A DNA stretch of 64,000 bases. It comes from Karalla daura. Lineage: Eukaryota > Chordata > Actinopteri > Chaetodontiformes > Leiognathidae. The stretch covers positions 18,885,750-18,949,749 of the forward strand of contig CM055197.1 in the NCBI GenBank assembly GCA_029224185.1, in the 5' to 3' direction. The notes beneath the pieces were generated by a model that saw only the letters and a list, made by a program, of their open reading frames with translations, was not told the origin of the DNA and ran no database searches. The first letter of the stretch is position 1. Each line of letters starts with the position of its first letter. Of this stretch, positions 13,011 through 24,726 are shown one piece after another. The position numbers were made by a program, and so were the translations under genes.

Positions 13011-16000
13011 GAAAGTAACCAGGAAAGTCTATTTTTATCCTGAAATGACCCCCGTGTCAACTCCACCAAAGATGAGGGTGGGGGTGGGGGGGGTGTGAGG
13101 GGGCACACACATCCCCTTAACTTAAATCAGACCGCTGGCCCTGCAGGCTGCCAAAGCCTCGGCGTGATTAATATTTCTCCTGTCCTCTTGCCGGCCCGTG
13201 TGACCCGAGGCCATTATAATATGGCAAATTCCAAAAAGGATTTAATGTAAAAAAATAAAAGGCCGGGGGCTGTCTGCGACGAGCTGGGGGGCTGTGCAGC
13301 GTGGCATCGGTCGGGTGGGTAATTTATTGTGGGAGCTAAGTGTTTCCATTTGCAGTAGGAGCCACTAAAAACAGACCTGCCGAAGGTTTCTGGGGGGCCC
13401 GCTTGTAAAAGTACTGATGCAGCGTGAGCTGGCCCCGGGCCTGACAACCTGTTTGCGGAGCTGTATAGATGGGCTTTTAATGAGTACATAATCCAGTCGT
13501 CACAGAAAAAAGGACTCGCATCGTGGATGCCAGAGTTGCAGCTCGGGACCGTTGTGTTCTCGTTCACCTTGCGCAGGGAAGTGGGGTGCACTTCTCAATC
13601 TTAAAAAGAACGAAAAAATGTTCCAAGGGAAATAAATAAGGCCTGTAAAGAAGCTTCTGTTGTTGGTTACTGTAACCGTGCTCATGCACGCACAGATATT
13701 AAAATGCAGAGCGGCAGTTCGCTTCAACCACTAAGGTCAAAACCCATGACTGATGAATGAATCAAGTGGAAGGGAGGCAAAGAAAAATGTGACGGGGGGG
13801 GGGGGGGGGTGTCTTGGACGGTAGCCTCTACAAACACGCATAGAGACGAGAATTCACATGTATTTTATATCCAGAAGACAGTGCAGTTTCCCACCTGACC
13901 CCACGCAGTGCAAATCCAATAGATTTCCAAATTGGAGGAATTGACTCACTGCTGCCCCCTACTGAATCCAGGACAATGATGATTTTGTGGAAATGATCAC
14001 AGAATAATTTGTCACCTTACAGCTGTGAGATGAAAAATTGATTCAAACATTCTCAGTGCTGGATGTGATGTGGTATAACTCCTTTAACATGACAAGAGAT
14101 TTGCTTTGAGTTATTACAGGAGTTGTTCAGTTATTGCTCCATACCAAAGCTATTGTAGCTACGGTGGAGCGGGCCATCCGTTCATCATCTCACCCATGTT
14201 GTACCCAAAGACGTTTGTGGGGGTCTGCTGGAGCCAGGGCAGGGAATAGTAGGTCACCAGTCCATCACGGGACAGAGACACACGCCACTCACTCTCAGAC
14301 TCTCACGCGGGGGCAATACAGAGTCACCAATTGACCCAAACTGTGGGAGGGAAATGAAATTCCAGGAGCAAACCCATGTAGACAAGAGAAAACATGCAAC
14401 CTCCGCACAGAGACACCCTCAGGCCTTTCAGGATGGGAACCGGGTATCTTCTTGCTGTGAGCTGACAGCACTATTCACCCATCCACTGTGTACCCCCTCA
14501 AAATATCAAACTATTTAGTAGAGTTTTGTAAACAGGGTAAGAAGGAAGAGGGTGCATAAACAGAAAGCCAAGGACAGGAGCAGAGTTCAGGTGGGTTGTG
14601 AAGTGGGACTTCACCTGGAGTTGATTTGAGACCGATACTACTGTACGAAACCACAGCCGAGTTTGCTTTGGCCGGCGAGCTACTAACGCCGTCGCACAGC
14701 AATGAGGCAGGTTTGTGAAACACAGGCCAGCGAACCAAAGTGCGCCTCAAAGACCAAGGAAAACAGAACAATAAGTGCGAGAGCACATGATATCATCGTG
14801 CAGCTCAGCATCTGGGAAAGTACCACATTAGCAGCCGCGCAGGGCGCGTTTATGGTTTTGCTGGGCCGACGAGGGATCCGAATCCAAACAGCTTTTGTGC
14901 AACGGCCGTACATTCACCGGGCACGGAGTCAAGCGGGCACGTTAAACATTTGCTCGCGTGCTGTCCGGCCTGAAGCGGGGGAGGATACGGTGCTGATAGG
15001 GGACAGGAGGACGATGTCGAGCGTCGTATCGCTGTCTGCTCTGGGCTCTACGCCCCCCCCAGCCCCCCACCCCCCCACCCCACCCCACCCCGGTTGGACT
15101 CCAGCACCTTCCTTCCAGGAATGTTTTCTCCCAGCTCTAACATTAACCAACAGGCCCCGGTTTCCTGAAACCGGAGACTCCCTCGGCAAAAGGAGAGCCC
15201 GGCAGCACCTGCACTCGTAAGGAGCCGGGCCAGGACACGAGTCGAGAATCAGGCCATTAGACCGGGACGCGGGCAAATGGAGCGCCGGAGGCGGAGCTTT
15301 CGGCCGACGTTTCCTCGATACATATCCTGGGCCTGCTCAGCGTCGACGGTTCCTCGGGAGCGCGGCTGACGACAGATGCTGCGCGCTGTTGAAGCCGGTC
15401 ATCTAAACAAGCACATGCGGCCCGGGAACGTGGAGAGGAGGGGGGGGGGGGGGGGATAGGAGCGACGTGTTTTCATTCTCCGGCGTAAACAGGCCCTCGG
15501 AAAGTCAAGGCCGGCGAGATCCCTCGCGTCTCCCGTGCCATCCGTCGGGAAGGCAAAGCCGGATCTCGTGTGTCTGTGGTCGGACGAGACCGCCACCACT
15601 TCCTCGTATCGCGAGGCCGCCTCGAAAACCACCCCGGCCTTTTTTTTTGTTTTTTTTATAAGGGCTGGAATTCACATAACCACGCAGTGCGCTTCTGGAG
15701 TTCCAGCGGGACTTCCGAAAATCTCGCCGTTTGTCGCCGGGCTGGACGAAAATAAAGGGCTCACGGGCGGAAAAAACCCGTGCGCTTTCAGTCTCCCGTC
15801 GCTCACGGTGGGGACGAGCTCGCGCCAACTGGGACCAGGCCGTCGAGTGAGGCCGCCGGCCTCCTTTCAGAGCCCCTTTGTGCGCGGCGTCTTCCTGATT
15901 CATGATTGAGAGCCCCGGCCAAATCAAATCTGCCCCAGTGTTGACATGGAGGAGGAGGAGGGCCCGCTCCACCCCCTCTCCCCTCCGCCCTCCACCCTCT

Positions 16001-17400
16001 GGTGAGAGCGGCCCGCCAGGGGCGGCCAGCTGATGCCCACAGAGTCCGTGCCAACAGGATGTTAGAATAGTAGAGCGCGTAAAAAAAAGGGGGGAGCCAC
16101 TTCCACACGACAGGCGTGCACGGGGGGCCGCGGCCGTCATTGCTGCTCCGGGTCTGCACGTGTTCCGACGCGATCTGTCACGTGGGAGCGGGCTGCGAGG
16201 GGCGTTGCCCGTTCACCTTCTGCGAGGAAATGAAGCCTGCTTACGGTTCAGGAGACTCACTTCCTCTGACCCGACGGAGGCGGGTTGGTTCTCCAGTCGA
16301 CAGATGACGCCGCGTCTGCTGTGGTTGCTGCGCGTGTGAAACATTCAGCTTTCCCAAAAAACAAATCTCCAAGACAACAAGGCATCGATGACATTTCACG
16401 CACACTTCACTGGATGAATTTATTCACTTTGTTTGCAGGGTGAACGATGCGGATTCACTTTCCCCCTTTATATACTCGGAGCGAGCTGTTAACTTGCACG
16501 TGTTTGTCAATGTCCACATAAATTCATACTCCGTGTGCCAAAACCTTTAAAACCATGGCTAAGGTGTTTCAGGCTTAACTGACGTTAACTAATGACAAGC
16601 TCACCGTCATAGCAGATCACGATAAAAATGACATAATTACAATTAACGTGTCAGTCACGTACAGGTCACATGGGTTTAGAATAGTGTCAGTCATCGGCGA
16701 GACGTGTACAGTGGATGTGGCCCTCAACATGGAGAAAAGCATGTCCGTGTTTTCTGTTCCCTTCTGAGTGTCTCCTGTTATGCAGTGACGGGACTTTCGC
16801 TTGACGTAGCAACGTACGAGGCGGTGATATCGAGACATGCAGCATCGGCTCGTCGGGAGATGTGCGCCTAGAGAGGACGAGCGGCACCTGGGACCTGAGA
16901 GGGAGACAAGCCGCCAGGACGGACGCCTAATCAAGAATGGCAGCGCGTCATCAGAGAGTCAGTCAGTTGATTACATGTAAACCATCCGCTTGATCGAATC
17001 CCAGTTTTTTTTTTTACTCCTTTTGTTCCTGCGAATAAAAGCTAAGTACACAGCATGCAGCTCATTTAAAATCTGTGTGGAGAGGAGACACAGTCGTTTC
17101 TCTGGCCCTCACTGCAACACGTGTCGCATCCGTCTGGGCCCGGAGAGCGAGCCGCTCTGCGTCTCTTGACGCTTGCCGTTTCTCTGCGCAACATGCAGGG
17201 AGGGCTCGAGAGCGAGGGTCCCCAGCGCAGGGAAGAAGACGTGAACGTCCACGCGCTTCCCCCAAGCAAACTGTCACTCGCATCCGACGGCTGCAAAGCC
17301 GAACTGTGACGCCGACAGCTCCAGCCACGGCTGCCGAGCGCTGTGAAGGAGGCACATTCAGGGGGCTCACTCGTCACAAACATGACAATAACGTAAAAAA
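13011..17400. other. Gene-free GC-rich interval
   Basis: No supportable exon. The interval holds a 16-base G run at 13,794-13,809, a SINE-like copy at 14.2-14.5 kb, a C-rich tract near 15,050-15,095 and another G run near 15,438-15,455. CpG density is high from about 14.9 to 16.3 kb, and this makes long spurious frames on both strands (for example 15,505-16,140 minus). A possible snap47 polyadenylation hexamer (TTTATT on the plus strand) lies near 16,420. Confidence 0.5.
14195..14480 (-). repeat. tRNA-SINE-type repeat copy
   Basis: Minus-oriented copy of the dispersed fish repeat. In plus-strand order it shows GTCACCAGTCCATCACGGGA, a CACACGCC stretch, GAGTCACCAATTGACC, AACTGTGGGAGG, ACATGCAACCTCCGCACAG, then a degraded tRNA-like head with TTCTTGCTGTGAG. 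It is older and more diverged than the copy at 27.7 kb. Confidence 0.65.
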
Positions 17401-17596
17401 AAAGACAAATAACTGTGTGCAAAACAACAACAGACTGTGGAGGTGAGGTGAGTCAGGCGTCTCTATAAATATGTTAACATTTATGGATGTTTCCATCGTC
17501 CGGCTTGATCCCCATGCGATCACGTGCCCCTTCTGACAGAAGGAGCGAAAACACGATCTGACGGAATCTGAGGGAGCTTCGCTCAGGTAGGACCCC

Positions 17597-17626
17597 CCCT
17601 CCTCCTCCTCCTCCTCCTCCTCCCCC
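17597..17626. repeat. (CTC)n microsatellite
   Basis: A short CTC trinucleotide run just beyond the snap47 stop codon, inside its likely 3' UTR. Confidence 0.85.
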
Positions 17627-17648
17627 CGCCCGGTGCCCGCCGGGTCGT

Positions 17649-17825
17649 CTACAGCAGCCTCTTCATGCGGCAGGTGTGCTTCTCTATGTGCATGGTGGCG
17701 CGGTCCGTGGAGCCGGTCAGCACGTCCAGGACCTCGTCCTGCCGCTCCAGCTCCGTCTCGGCCTCCAGCGCCAGGTTCTTCAGCTGCATCAGCATCTGCA
17801 AAGCACGCGGCCATTTGTTGAGGCG

Positions 17826-17896
<71 letters not shown>

Positions 17897-19778
17897 CCCC
17901 CGGGCAGGACGCGGACGGCCCGAGGGGGAGCGAGGCACAAACAAAGAGATGATTGAATGCCGACCGGGAGATGGGCGAGGAGGACCACACGCGGAGAGGT
18001 GTGAGGACGAGGTCTCGGAGTTAGAAGCTGAGCGCGTCAGGGCGAGAGGGGCAGATGAGAGTGAAGGTGGCGTCTTTTTTTTCTTTCTCTCTCTCTTTCT
18101 CTCTCTCTTTGGCTACAGTGACCATCTCCCGCTGCTAACAGTGTATAGACGGCAGAGTGCCGGCCGTGATCCAATAGCGGCCGCTCTCACAGCAGATAGG
18201 ATAACAGTTCACGCTATGAGGTATATGAAGCCTTGGCCCGTCCCCGAGGGGAGGGGGGGAGGGGTGGGGGGTCGCTCGTGTCACACAACACCGGTCTTCT
18301 GCTCTGCTCGACGGAGCGACTCTGGAGCAAAACTTAACGAACACTCCTCCGAACCCCACCACCACGGCTTCTGAACTAACGTTATGTTACGCCACGCAGG
18401 CTACACACACACACACCCCCCCCCGGGGACGTCAGTTGTCAGTTGTCTCGCACTCCGGACAGGCACGGGAGCGTCGTAGGAAAAGGCAGGGGCCGAGCTA
18501 TTTTTAGCCGCTGCTTACACGACGGCTGCGGGCGTCAAGTCATGTGGAAAAGCCCCAGAGTTAAACATTTAGGCTGGAGCGGATAGAAAAATAAAAGCCG
18601 CAGGTGTTCGAATGCCCAAACGCTATGAGGCAACGTCAGGGCCGCGGGCGGAGAGGAAAGGCGCGAGGCGGGGGCCGCTTTGTCACCCCCCCCCCCCCCC
18701 CCCCCGGAACGGGCAGGAACTTCCAGGCTCGCGCTGGCTTTCAAAAGCGCCCGGGACAAAGCGGGATGTTTGCCGAGGCACTTAAAGCAGGACGCGACAA
18801 TCGAGTGGCCCCGTGTGCGCGAGTCCCCCCCTCCCTCCCCCCAGTGTAGATTCCAATCTGGACGCGAGTTACACTAAGAGGAGGGCGTGTGCCGCGGAGT
18901 CCAAGCTGGCAGCCTTTGAAGCCGGGGGCCATTATCGGCCGCCGACAATGCGCGGCCACAATGGGCCAGACGGCCTGTATCGCGGGCCCGCCGCTGCCAC
19001 CGCTGTGATAAATGTGTTTGAGAAACGTTTGTGTGACGGAGGGAAACGCCGCGACACAACGCGCATTGTTGCGGCGGCACAATGATTCACAGAACAACGG
19101 GCATCAAGCCTCGTGCGATTCGAGCACAGCGCGGTGAAACGGGCTTTGAAGTCGCTGATCCGGGAGGGAGAGACGGCGCAGCGAGGGCACTGTAATGACG
19201 TATATCATACATTCGATACCAGCTATTTACTAGATATAGACACGTTTCCGAGCCCGGCATCAGGATACTGGAGCCACTGCGATCACCCCGAGAGCTCGAC
19301 GCCCATTCGTCATTCTCTCGAACGCACGAGACGAGCTTCAATCGATCGGAGCGAAAGCGAGTGGCACACGTCGAGACGTTTCTCGCCATACGCGGCATCT
19401 CGTATTCTGAGCTGCTGCACCCGGAGGAGCGTCAAGCCGGGGAGGAAGGGAAAAAAAACGGCCCGATTCACACTGTGGGTCTGCGTGTGCGTCGCCGTGC
19501 AGGTCCGCGCCACCACAGGCCGTGTCTGCGACGTCTCTCAGCGCCGCGAGGCCCGCGAGCGGAAAGACGCTGTCGAGCCTGACCGAACGAGCGGACGGGT
19601 CCCTCTCCCTGCTCTTAAAAGCCAGGACGGACTCCGGTTTGTGGCCGGACTGAAAAACATTTGTAACCATGCAGGATGAAGGGGAATTAAAAAAAAAAAA
19701 CCATTACGGTGAATTGTGGCTTGGAGCGGAGCTAAAATACATGTTCCTAAACCAGAAGGCTTATTTACAATAATGTGT

Positions 19779-19813
<35 letters not shown>

Positions 19814-21853
19814 GATATACACACACACAAACACACGAAAGACAAAACCTAGAAATGCCACAATGGTGCACCCATGATATTCTCGCAGGCCTCACCTGCT
19901 TGAGCTCCTGGGCCTCGGCCTGACTGACGGACGGCTGGAGCACGTGCACCTGCAGCTGTGACAGGTCTCCTGCCGGGACCTCCAGCGGGAGCTCCGTGTC
20001 CTGGCACCTGGGCTGCGAACCTGGCTCCACGGGCGGGGGGGAAAGGGGGGGTGAAAGAGTGCAGAGTGCATATGTTGTTTATGGGGAAGCCAGACGGCAC
20101 GTTCAGAGTGCGGCAACCGAGGCGCGCAGGGTGAAAGTGACTCATCGCAGCGCCTCTGTCGAGAAGAGAGCCCGTGTCCAGCTTTACGGAGGACGGAGAC
20201 ACCTCCAGACATGTATACAGTGGACGTGGAACCATGGAGCTTTGCTGCCACACTGTGGTCACTTATATCCCAGGAAACAGTGCAATAATCATACTAATAA
20301 TAATACAACCGGAATCTACACAGAGTAACAGCGGATCATCACATATCAGCTATTTAAAGTAACTAATTCAAGGACTTTTATACTTATATTTTATGTTAAA
20401 GAACTCTATAGTCACTCATTGCCTGCCTAAAATAACTCATTACATGTTGAGATGCAGCATCACTGCATCATCAGTATGTAAATATCTGAGTGGTTAAAGC
20501 CACTGGTTGAGCAGACCAGGTAGGGCAGCCTCTGCCACCAGTATATCCATAGGAGTGAATGGGTAACATTGACTCCTCCTGTGAAAAGCGCTTTGAGGGC
20601 TAGAAATGCACTGTATAATTATACCGTCTATTCACCAACATGTTTTTGTATTGACATCTTCGAGGTTTGATTTTCTTACTTAAGGTACCCTACAACTTTC
20701 TATCATGCATCCGGTCCATCGTCTGAGGGAGCTGCGCCTCACCTTCGTTCCAGCTTGGCCCCTCGCTGTCGCACGGAGACGAGGCAGGGGTGGCCCTGAA
20801 GGCGGTGTACTCACTGGAGAACTCCATCTTCTTCTTGTACTGCATCTCCAGGACGGACAGCACCTCCGGCATCTTGGCCGACAGGAACCTGAAGCGTATG
20901 TCGGGCCTCCCGATAAACCTTTGTCGGACGGTGACCTCGTACGGGCTGTGCACCCTGATTTCGTCCACTTCGCCCCGCTCAAAGCGGTGAAGCAGCTGGC
21001 AGTGGGTGTCCCGCACCTCCAGGGAGGAGACCAGCACCAGCAGGCACCCGGGTTTCAGGTCCGAGTCCCCGCCTTTGGTCACCACGGCTGGGACGCTGGC
21101 GATCACCTTGTTCCTACCCGAGCTCCGGCCGGCGGCCGAGGCGGCAGCGGCCCTTACGGCGTCCTCGGCCTTGGCTTCCTGCTGAATCTTCCAAGGGATT
21201 TTACCGAAAGGCCACCAGGAAGGAGACTCCAGCTCTGACAGCAGCCTGCGACAGAGGGGGAAGGATAAGGAGGAGGTCACGAGTGCATCTCTGAAGCATC
21301 CATCCATGCATTTTTTTGTAACAACAACGCATTAGGACTCATCGCTTGACAATTACTTATCAGCCACGCCCAGATCAGAGTCGATCTTCTCCAGCCCCTG
21401 CATCATGCTGTCAAACTGCTCCCCTTGGTGGCTGAGGACTCTCCCGGTGTCCTCCAGTCTCCTCTGGGCCCCGGCCACCAGGTTAATCAGCTCCCTGCCC
21501 TTGGAGGGCTGGGACTCGGCACCCCGGGCCTCGGAGCCGGGGGACAGGAGACGCTCCCTCCAGAAGTGCTCGATCACATTGTAGACCACCACCCTGTTGG
21601 GCTTCAGGGAGCCAAACCAGTGCTTGACGTTGCCCTCCTCCAGCACCGTCAGCGTGCTGAAGATGAAGCTGGAGGACTCCATCTTGATCTCCACGATCCT
21701 GGAGAGGCGAAAGCCGACGAGGGTCTCTTTGCTTTGGTTGGAGGTGAAGCGCACGGTGGTCCTGGTGAGCGACAGGGTGCCATTTTCCCACTTCTTCTCA
21801 CTGTTGATGTAGTAGGAGCCCGGCCAGCTGTGGATGGGGACGTCCCGGCTCAT
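17649..21853 (-). CDS. snap47: Synaptosomal-associated protein 47 (SNAP47), 4 coding exons
   Basis: SNAP47 is a SNAP-25-family SNARE without the cysteine palmitoylation linker. It acts in endomembrane and BDNF-type exocytic trafficking. Coding exons on the minus strand: 21,853-21,357, 21,245-20,743, 20,020-19,896 and 17,795-17,649 (1,272 nt, 423 aa), all with GT-AG borders and matching phases. The protein opens MSRDVPIHSWPGSYY like the human one. Residues about 1-100 form the PH-like N-terminal region (FSTLTVLEEGNVKHWFGSLK). The first SNARE helix lies around residues 115-172 (HQGEQFDSMMQGLEKIDSDL), followed by LLSELESPSWWPF. The second SNARE helix is at the C-terminus (LALEAETELERQDEVLDVL, ending KRMKRLL-like as HTCRMKRLL). 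The first ATG chosen matches the human start; an in-frame upstream ATG would add nine residues. It is head-to-head with jmjd4. The exon-3 acceptor is chosen for phase: a competing AG eight bases downstream would shift the frame. Confidence 0.93.
17829..17892. repeat. (CA)n microsatellite in snap47 intron 3
   Basis: About 32 CA units lie just upstream (in transcript sense) of the last snap47 coding exon, about 35 bases from its acceptor. On the snap47 sense strand it is a TG repeat next to the polypyrimidine tract. Confidence 0.97.
18600..19660. promoter_or_regulatory. GC-rich intronic segment with clustered SOX-like words
   Basis: This part of snap47 intron 3 is very GC- and CpG-rich and contains a 20-base C run (18,686-18,705). 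Four ACAATG/CATTGT words, the core of SOX HMG-box sites, occur between 18,945 and 19,084. No exon is supported here; open frames in it are by-products of composition. Whether it is a CpG island, an enhancer or neutral cannot be decided from one sequence. Confidence 0.3.
19774..19836. repeat. Compound (CA)n/(TA)n microsatellite
   Basis: CA units, then TA units, then CA units again, in snap47 intron 3 about 60 bases beyond exon 3. Confidence 0.95.
20478..20640 (+). repeat. Dispersed fish repeat tail
   Basis: Contains GAGTGAATGGGTAACATTG and AAAAGCGCTTTGAGGGC followed by a degraded CTAGAAA..GCACTGTATAA. This word order is the common 3' tail of a fish interspersed repeat. It lies within snap47 intron 2. 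The family was not assigned. Confidence 0.5.
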
Positions 21854-22600
21854 TTTGGATAGATACGCACCGATTAACACACGGGTTAACCCACTATAAC
21901 ACCACGAGGACCCCGGACTGACAGTCTGCTCTCAGAGACGAGACGAAGGCGAGCTTTGGGTAGCAGCGCTTAGCTTCAGTTTTACTTTCCTGTCAAACTG
22001 ACCGTATCGCGACTTGGGAGTCTCTCCGGCGTGTGTCACTTCTCCCTGGTTAAACTACACTCGCTCCACGCAGGAGTAAACAAAGTAATCGCGTGAGAGC
22101 TGGACATTATGTTACCCCATAGCGTTCTCTCATCAGCTGCTGTGGTGTTTATTACGGACGTGACGTCACAGACTGGCACATTCTGTGTTTACCGTCCGAC
22201 TGGGAAATTGTGCTGTCGACGCGGTTTGAGGGGAAATAAATACTATACAGCTATCTCTAAGTGCAGTGACATGATTCTTTTTTATATCACACGCCTTGTA
22301 GTGTGATAGTATTGAGCAAAATTATATGTTAATGTGAAAAGTGGTGATTTTAAGTACGGGAAATTAGATGCGTAGTCTAGGAACCACTAGTCTGCGGTCG
22401 TCGGGAAATGGATATGCTGCGTTATGTCAATATGGCTGCTGTCAAAATATGTTTTTAGAATGCTTGTTTCATAGCTAAACCCCGTTTTACAGCAAAACGG
22501 GAAGGACGTTTGCTTTATGATGCCATACCATTGGAGTCGGTAGCTTCATTTCTATCGATTTCTGCCGTCCAAGCTGTTGGCTGAGGTGTTGTTTACCATC
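21854..22600. promoter_or_regulatory. Shared head-to-head promoter of snap47 and jmjd4
   Basis: 747 bp separate the two start codons, and the genes are transcribed away from each other. The same head-to-head arrangement exists for human SNAP47 and JMJD4. The segment is locally GC-rich next to snap47 and holds a perfect CRE octamer (TGACGTCA, 22,161-22,168) and a YY1-like AATATGGCTGCT (22,429-22,440) close to where jmjd4 transcription should begin. No TATA box is obvious. Confidence 0.7.
22161..22168. promoter_or_regulatory. Palindromic CRE octamer
   Basis: Exact TGACGTCA, the CREB/ATF site, between the divergent snap47 and jmjd4 starts. Promoter CREs near transcription starts are usually functional, but no binding evidence is available here. 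Confidence 0.55.
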
Positions 22601-24391
22601 ATGGACAGGGAGGCGTACCGCAACTGCTGCAGCCTGGTCAAAATACCAAGACAGTCGTATGAACAGTTCTGGTCTTCGCATTTCGTAGATTACATCGATA
22701 AGGAGCTGAGCTATTCGAAGTTCTTCAAGAAATACCTGCTCCCCAATCACCCGTGCATGTTTTCGCGAAGGTTCACAGAGGACTGGAAGTGCAGAAAACA
22801 GTGGGTGTCTGAGGAGGGGAAGCCCAATTTCCAGAAACTGCTGCAAGAATTTGGTAAAAAGGCTTATCACTAATACCATTATGACTGCCGATTGTTATTC
22901 TGCAGCCGCTGCAATGACTGCTGATTTGGTCTTTCTCACAGATGAGACTCCCGTTCCTGTTGCAAACTGCAACGCAAAAGAGTACAATGCCAACCCTAAA
23001 CAAGTCATGCCCTTTAAAGAGTTTATACACTATTGGAAAGAATATATCCAGAATGGCCACTCGTCACCCAAGGGATGTCTCTACCTTAAAGACTGGCACA
23101 TGGCAAGGTATCACTGCATAATACTGAAAATGTAGCACAATGTGCAGATTGTGGAGCCCTCCTTGGTGATTTTGTTCTGCTTGTCTTCTGCAGGGACTTT
23201 CCAGAGCATAATGTTTACACCACACCAGTTTTCTTTACTTCTGACTGGCTTAATGAATACTGGGATACACTTGAAGTGGATGACTACCGTTTTGTCTACA
23301 TGGGACCCAAAGGCTCATGGTGTGAACAGACATCATTTTTTCCTTATCATCTAACAAAGTTCCCTAAGTTTTTTTTGGCTCACCTTTAAATCTGATGCGC
23401 TTTCTCGTCACCAGGACTCCGTTCCATGCGGATGTGTTCAGGTCCTACAGCTGGTCAGCAAACATCTGTGGGAGGAAGAAATGGCTCCTTTATCCTCCAG
23501 GCCAGGAGGAGTTTTTACGAGACACCCACGGCAACCTCCCTTATGACGTAACATCAGCTGAACTGCGAGACGGAGGCCTTTATCCACACTCAGAAGAAGC
23601 CTGTCAGCCCCTTGAAATCATTCAAGAAGCAGGTGAAATCATTTTTGTTCCCAGTGGCTGGCATCATCAGGTTTACAATCTGGTAAGAACTGTACTGGCT
23701 TTGACAGAAACTCTCCATCGAATCCCTTATTATACATCCCGATCCAACGTTCCCTCTCGTCATCATTTGTCTTGCAGGAAGACACCATCTCTATTAATCA
23801 TAACTGGCTGAACGGCTGCAACATAGACATCATGTGGCAGTTTCTTCAGAATGAGCTATCGTCTGTTCAGAAGGAGATCAGCGAGTGGAGAAACACCATG
23901 GATTCATGGCACCAACACTGCCAGGTAGTTCAGTAGTGCAGGAGCAACTTGAGCCCACTCTCTATTGATGCTGATGAACGTAATATATAGTTTATACATA
24001 TTGAATATTACGTATATATGCATATATATGAAGTCGCTTGTTTGTCACTTTTCAGGTCATCATGAAGGCCTGCTCTGGTATTGACTATGGGGAATTTGCC
24101 TCGTTCCTGAAAATCATTGCCAGCAACCGAATGACTTTCCTGAACGCGTGCTCCTCTGGGGATTCCTCCGAATACCCGCGGCATCTCTCAGAGACCCTCA
24201 CCACACTTGGACCTTACCATGCTGCCTTTGACCTGCAGAGAGTGGCCCACATAATCGAATGCCTGCTCTGCAACGAAGACTTCAAGCGGCTCGACCATTC
24301 AGCTTTGACTTTGCAGCCCGAAACCCTGTTACAGCAAATCCGGGACACCATACAGTCCACAAGGGGGCAGCACCTCCTCTATCAAGAATAA
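22601..24391 (+). CDS. jmjd4: JmjC domain protein 4 (2-oxoglutarate/Fe(II) hydroxylase), 6 coding exons
   Basis: JMJD4 is a 2-oxoglutarate oxygenase that hydroxylates a lysine of the translation termination factor eRF1. Exons: 22,601-22,853, 22,942-23,107, 23,194-23,319, 23,415-23,682, 23,778-23,924 and 24,056-24,391. All have GT-AG borders and phases that add to 1,296 nt (431 aa). The start MDRE matches human. Conserved blocks in order: VPVANCNAKEYNANPK, YLKDWHMARDFP, SDWLNEYWDTLEVDDYRF, then the double-stranded beta-helix with the iron ligands H186 and D188 in TPFHADVFRSYSW and the distal His at 265/266 in GWHHQVYNL, then DTISINHNW. The C-terminal helical part (VIMKACSGIDYGEF) is on the last exon. 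It is head-to-head with snap47 and tail-to-tail with iba57. All metal ligands are present, so it should be active. Confidence 0.95.
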
Positions 24392-24601
24392 CATGCGCCC
24401 GGCACCTGGAAATAGCTTGAATATGAAGTGCCAATTTGTGCAGTGGGAGAGAGGCGCTGCTGCGCCTTTGGTTTGAGAGGAACCGCTGGTTCAAATGTCG
24501 CTTGTGAATGTTTCAAATTTGTTTTTGCACTGAAAAGGAAATGGATAAATGAATTAAAAAAAATACACATTTAGTTGAGTTTCTGTGATCCTGTTTTCAT
24601 A

Positions 24602-24607
24602 TTTATT
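24602..24607 (-). terminator. iba57 poly(A) signal candidate
   Basis: TTTATT on the plus strand (AATAAA on the minus strand), about 295 bases beyond the iba57 stop and beyond the jmjd4 candidate site in the opposite direction. Confidence 0.5.
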
Positions 24608-24720
24608 CAACAAGCACCGATGCTGCACCACAGTTGGTATATCCTGTTGTACTGAGCCGCAAATGATCTCTTAAATAGCATAACTCTGTAGTCAATAATT
24701 TACGTTTTCAGGGAGGGAGC

Positions 24721-24726
24721 AATAAA
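24721..24726 (+). terminator. jmjd4 poly(A) signal candidate
   Basis: AATAAA 330 bases beyond the jmjd4 stop. An earlier ATTAAA variant is at about 24,552. If the AATAAA is used, the jmjd4 3' end runs antisense into the iba57 3' UTR. Confidence 0.55.

Noticed and set aside
15505..16140. 211-codon minus-strand frame
   Set aside because: Lies in a CpG-rich region where stop codons are rare. Arg/Gly/Pro-rich with no conserved block, and the other strand is open as well.
17676..18374. 232-codon plus-strand frame
   Set aside because: Antisense to the last snap47 exon, then translated CA repeat.
20705..21862. Long plus-strand frames
   Set aside because: Antisense shadows of snap47 exons 1 and 2, whose minus frames match the family.
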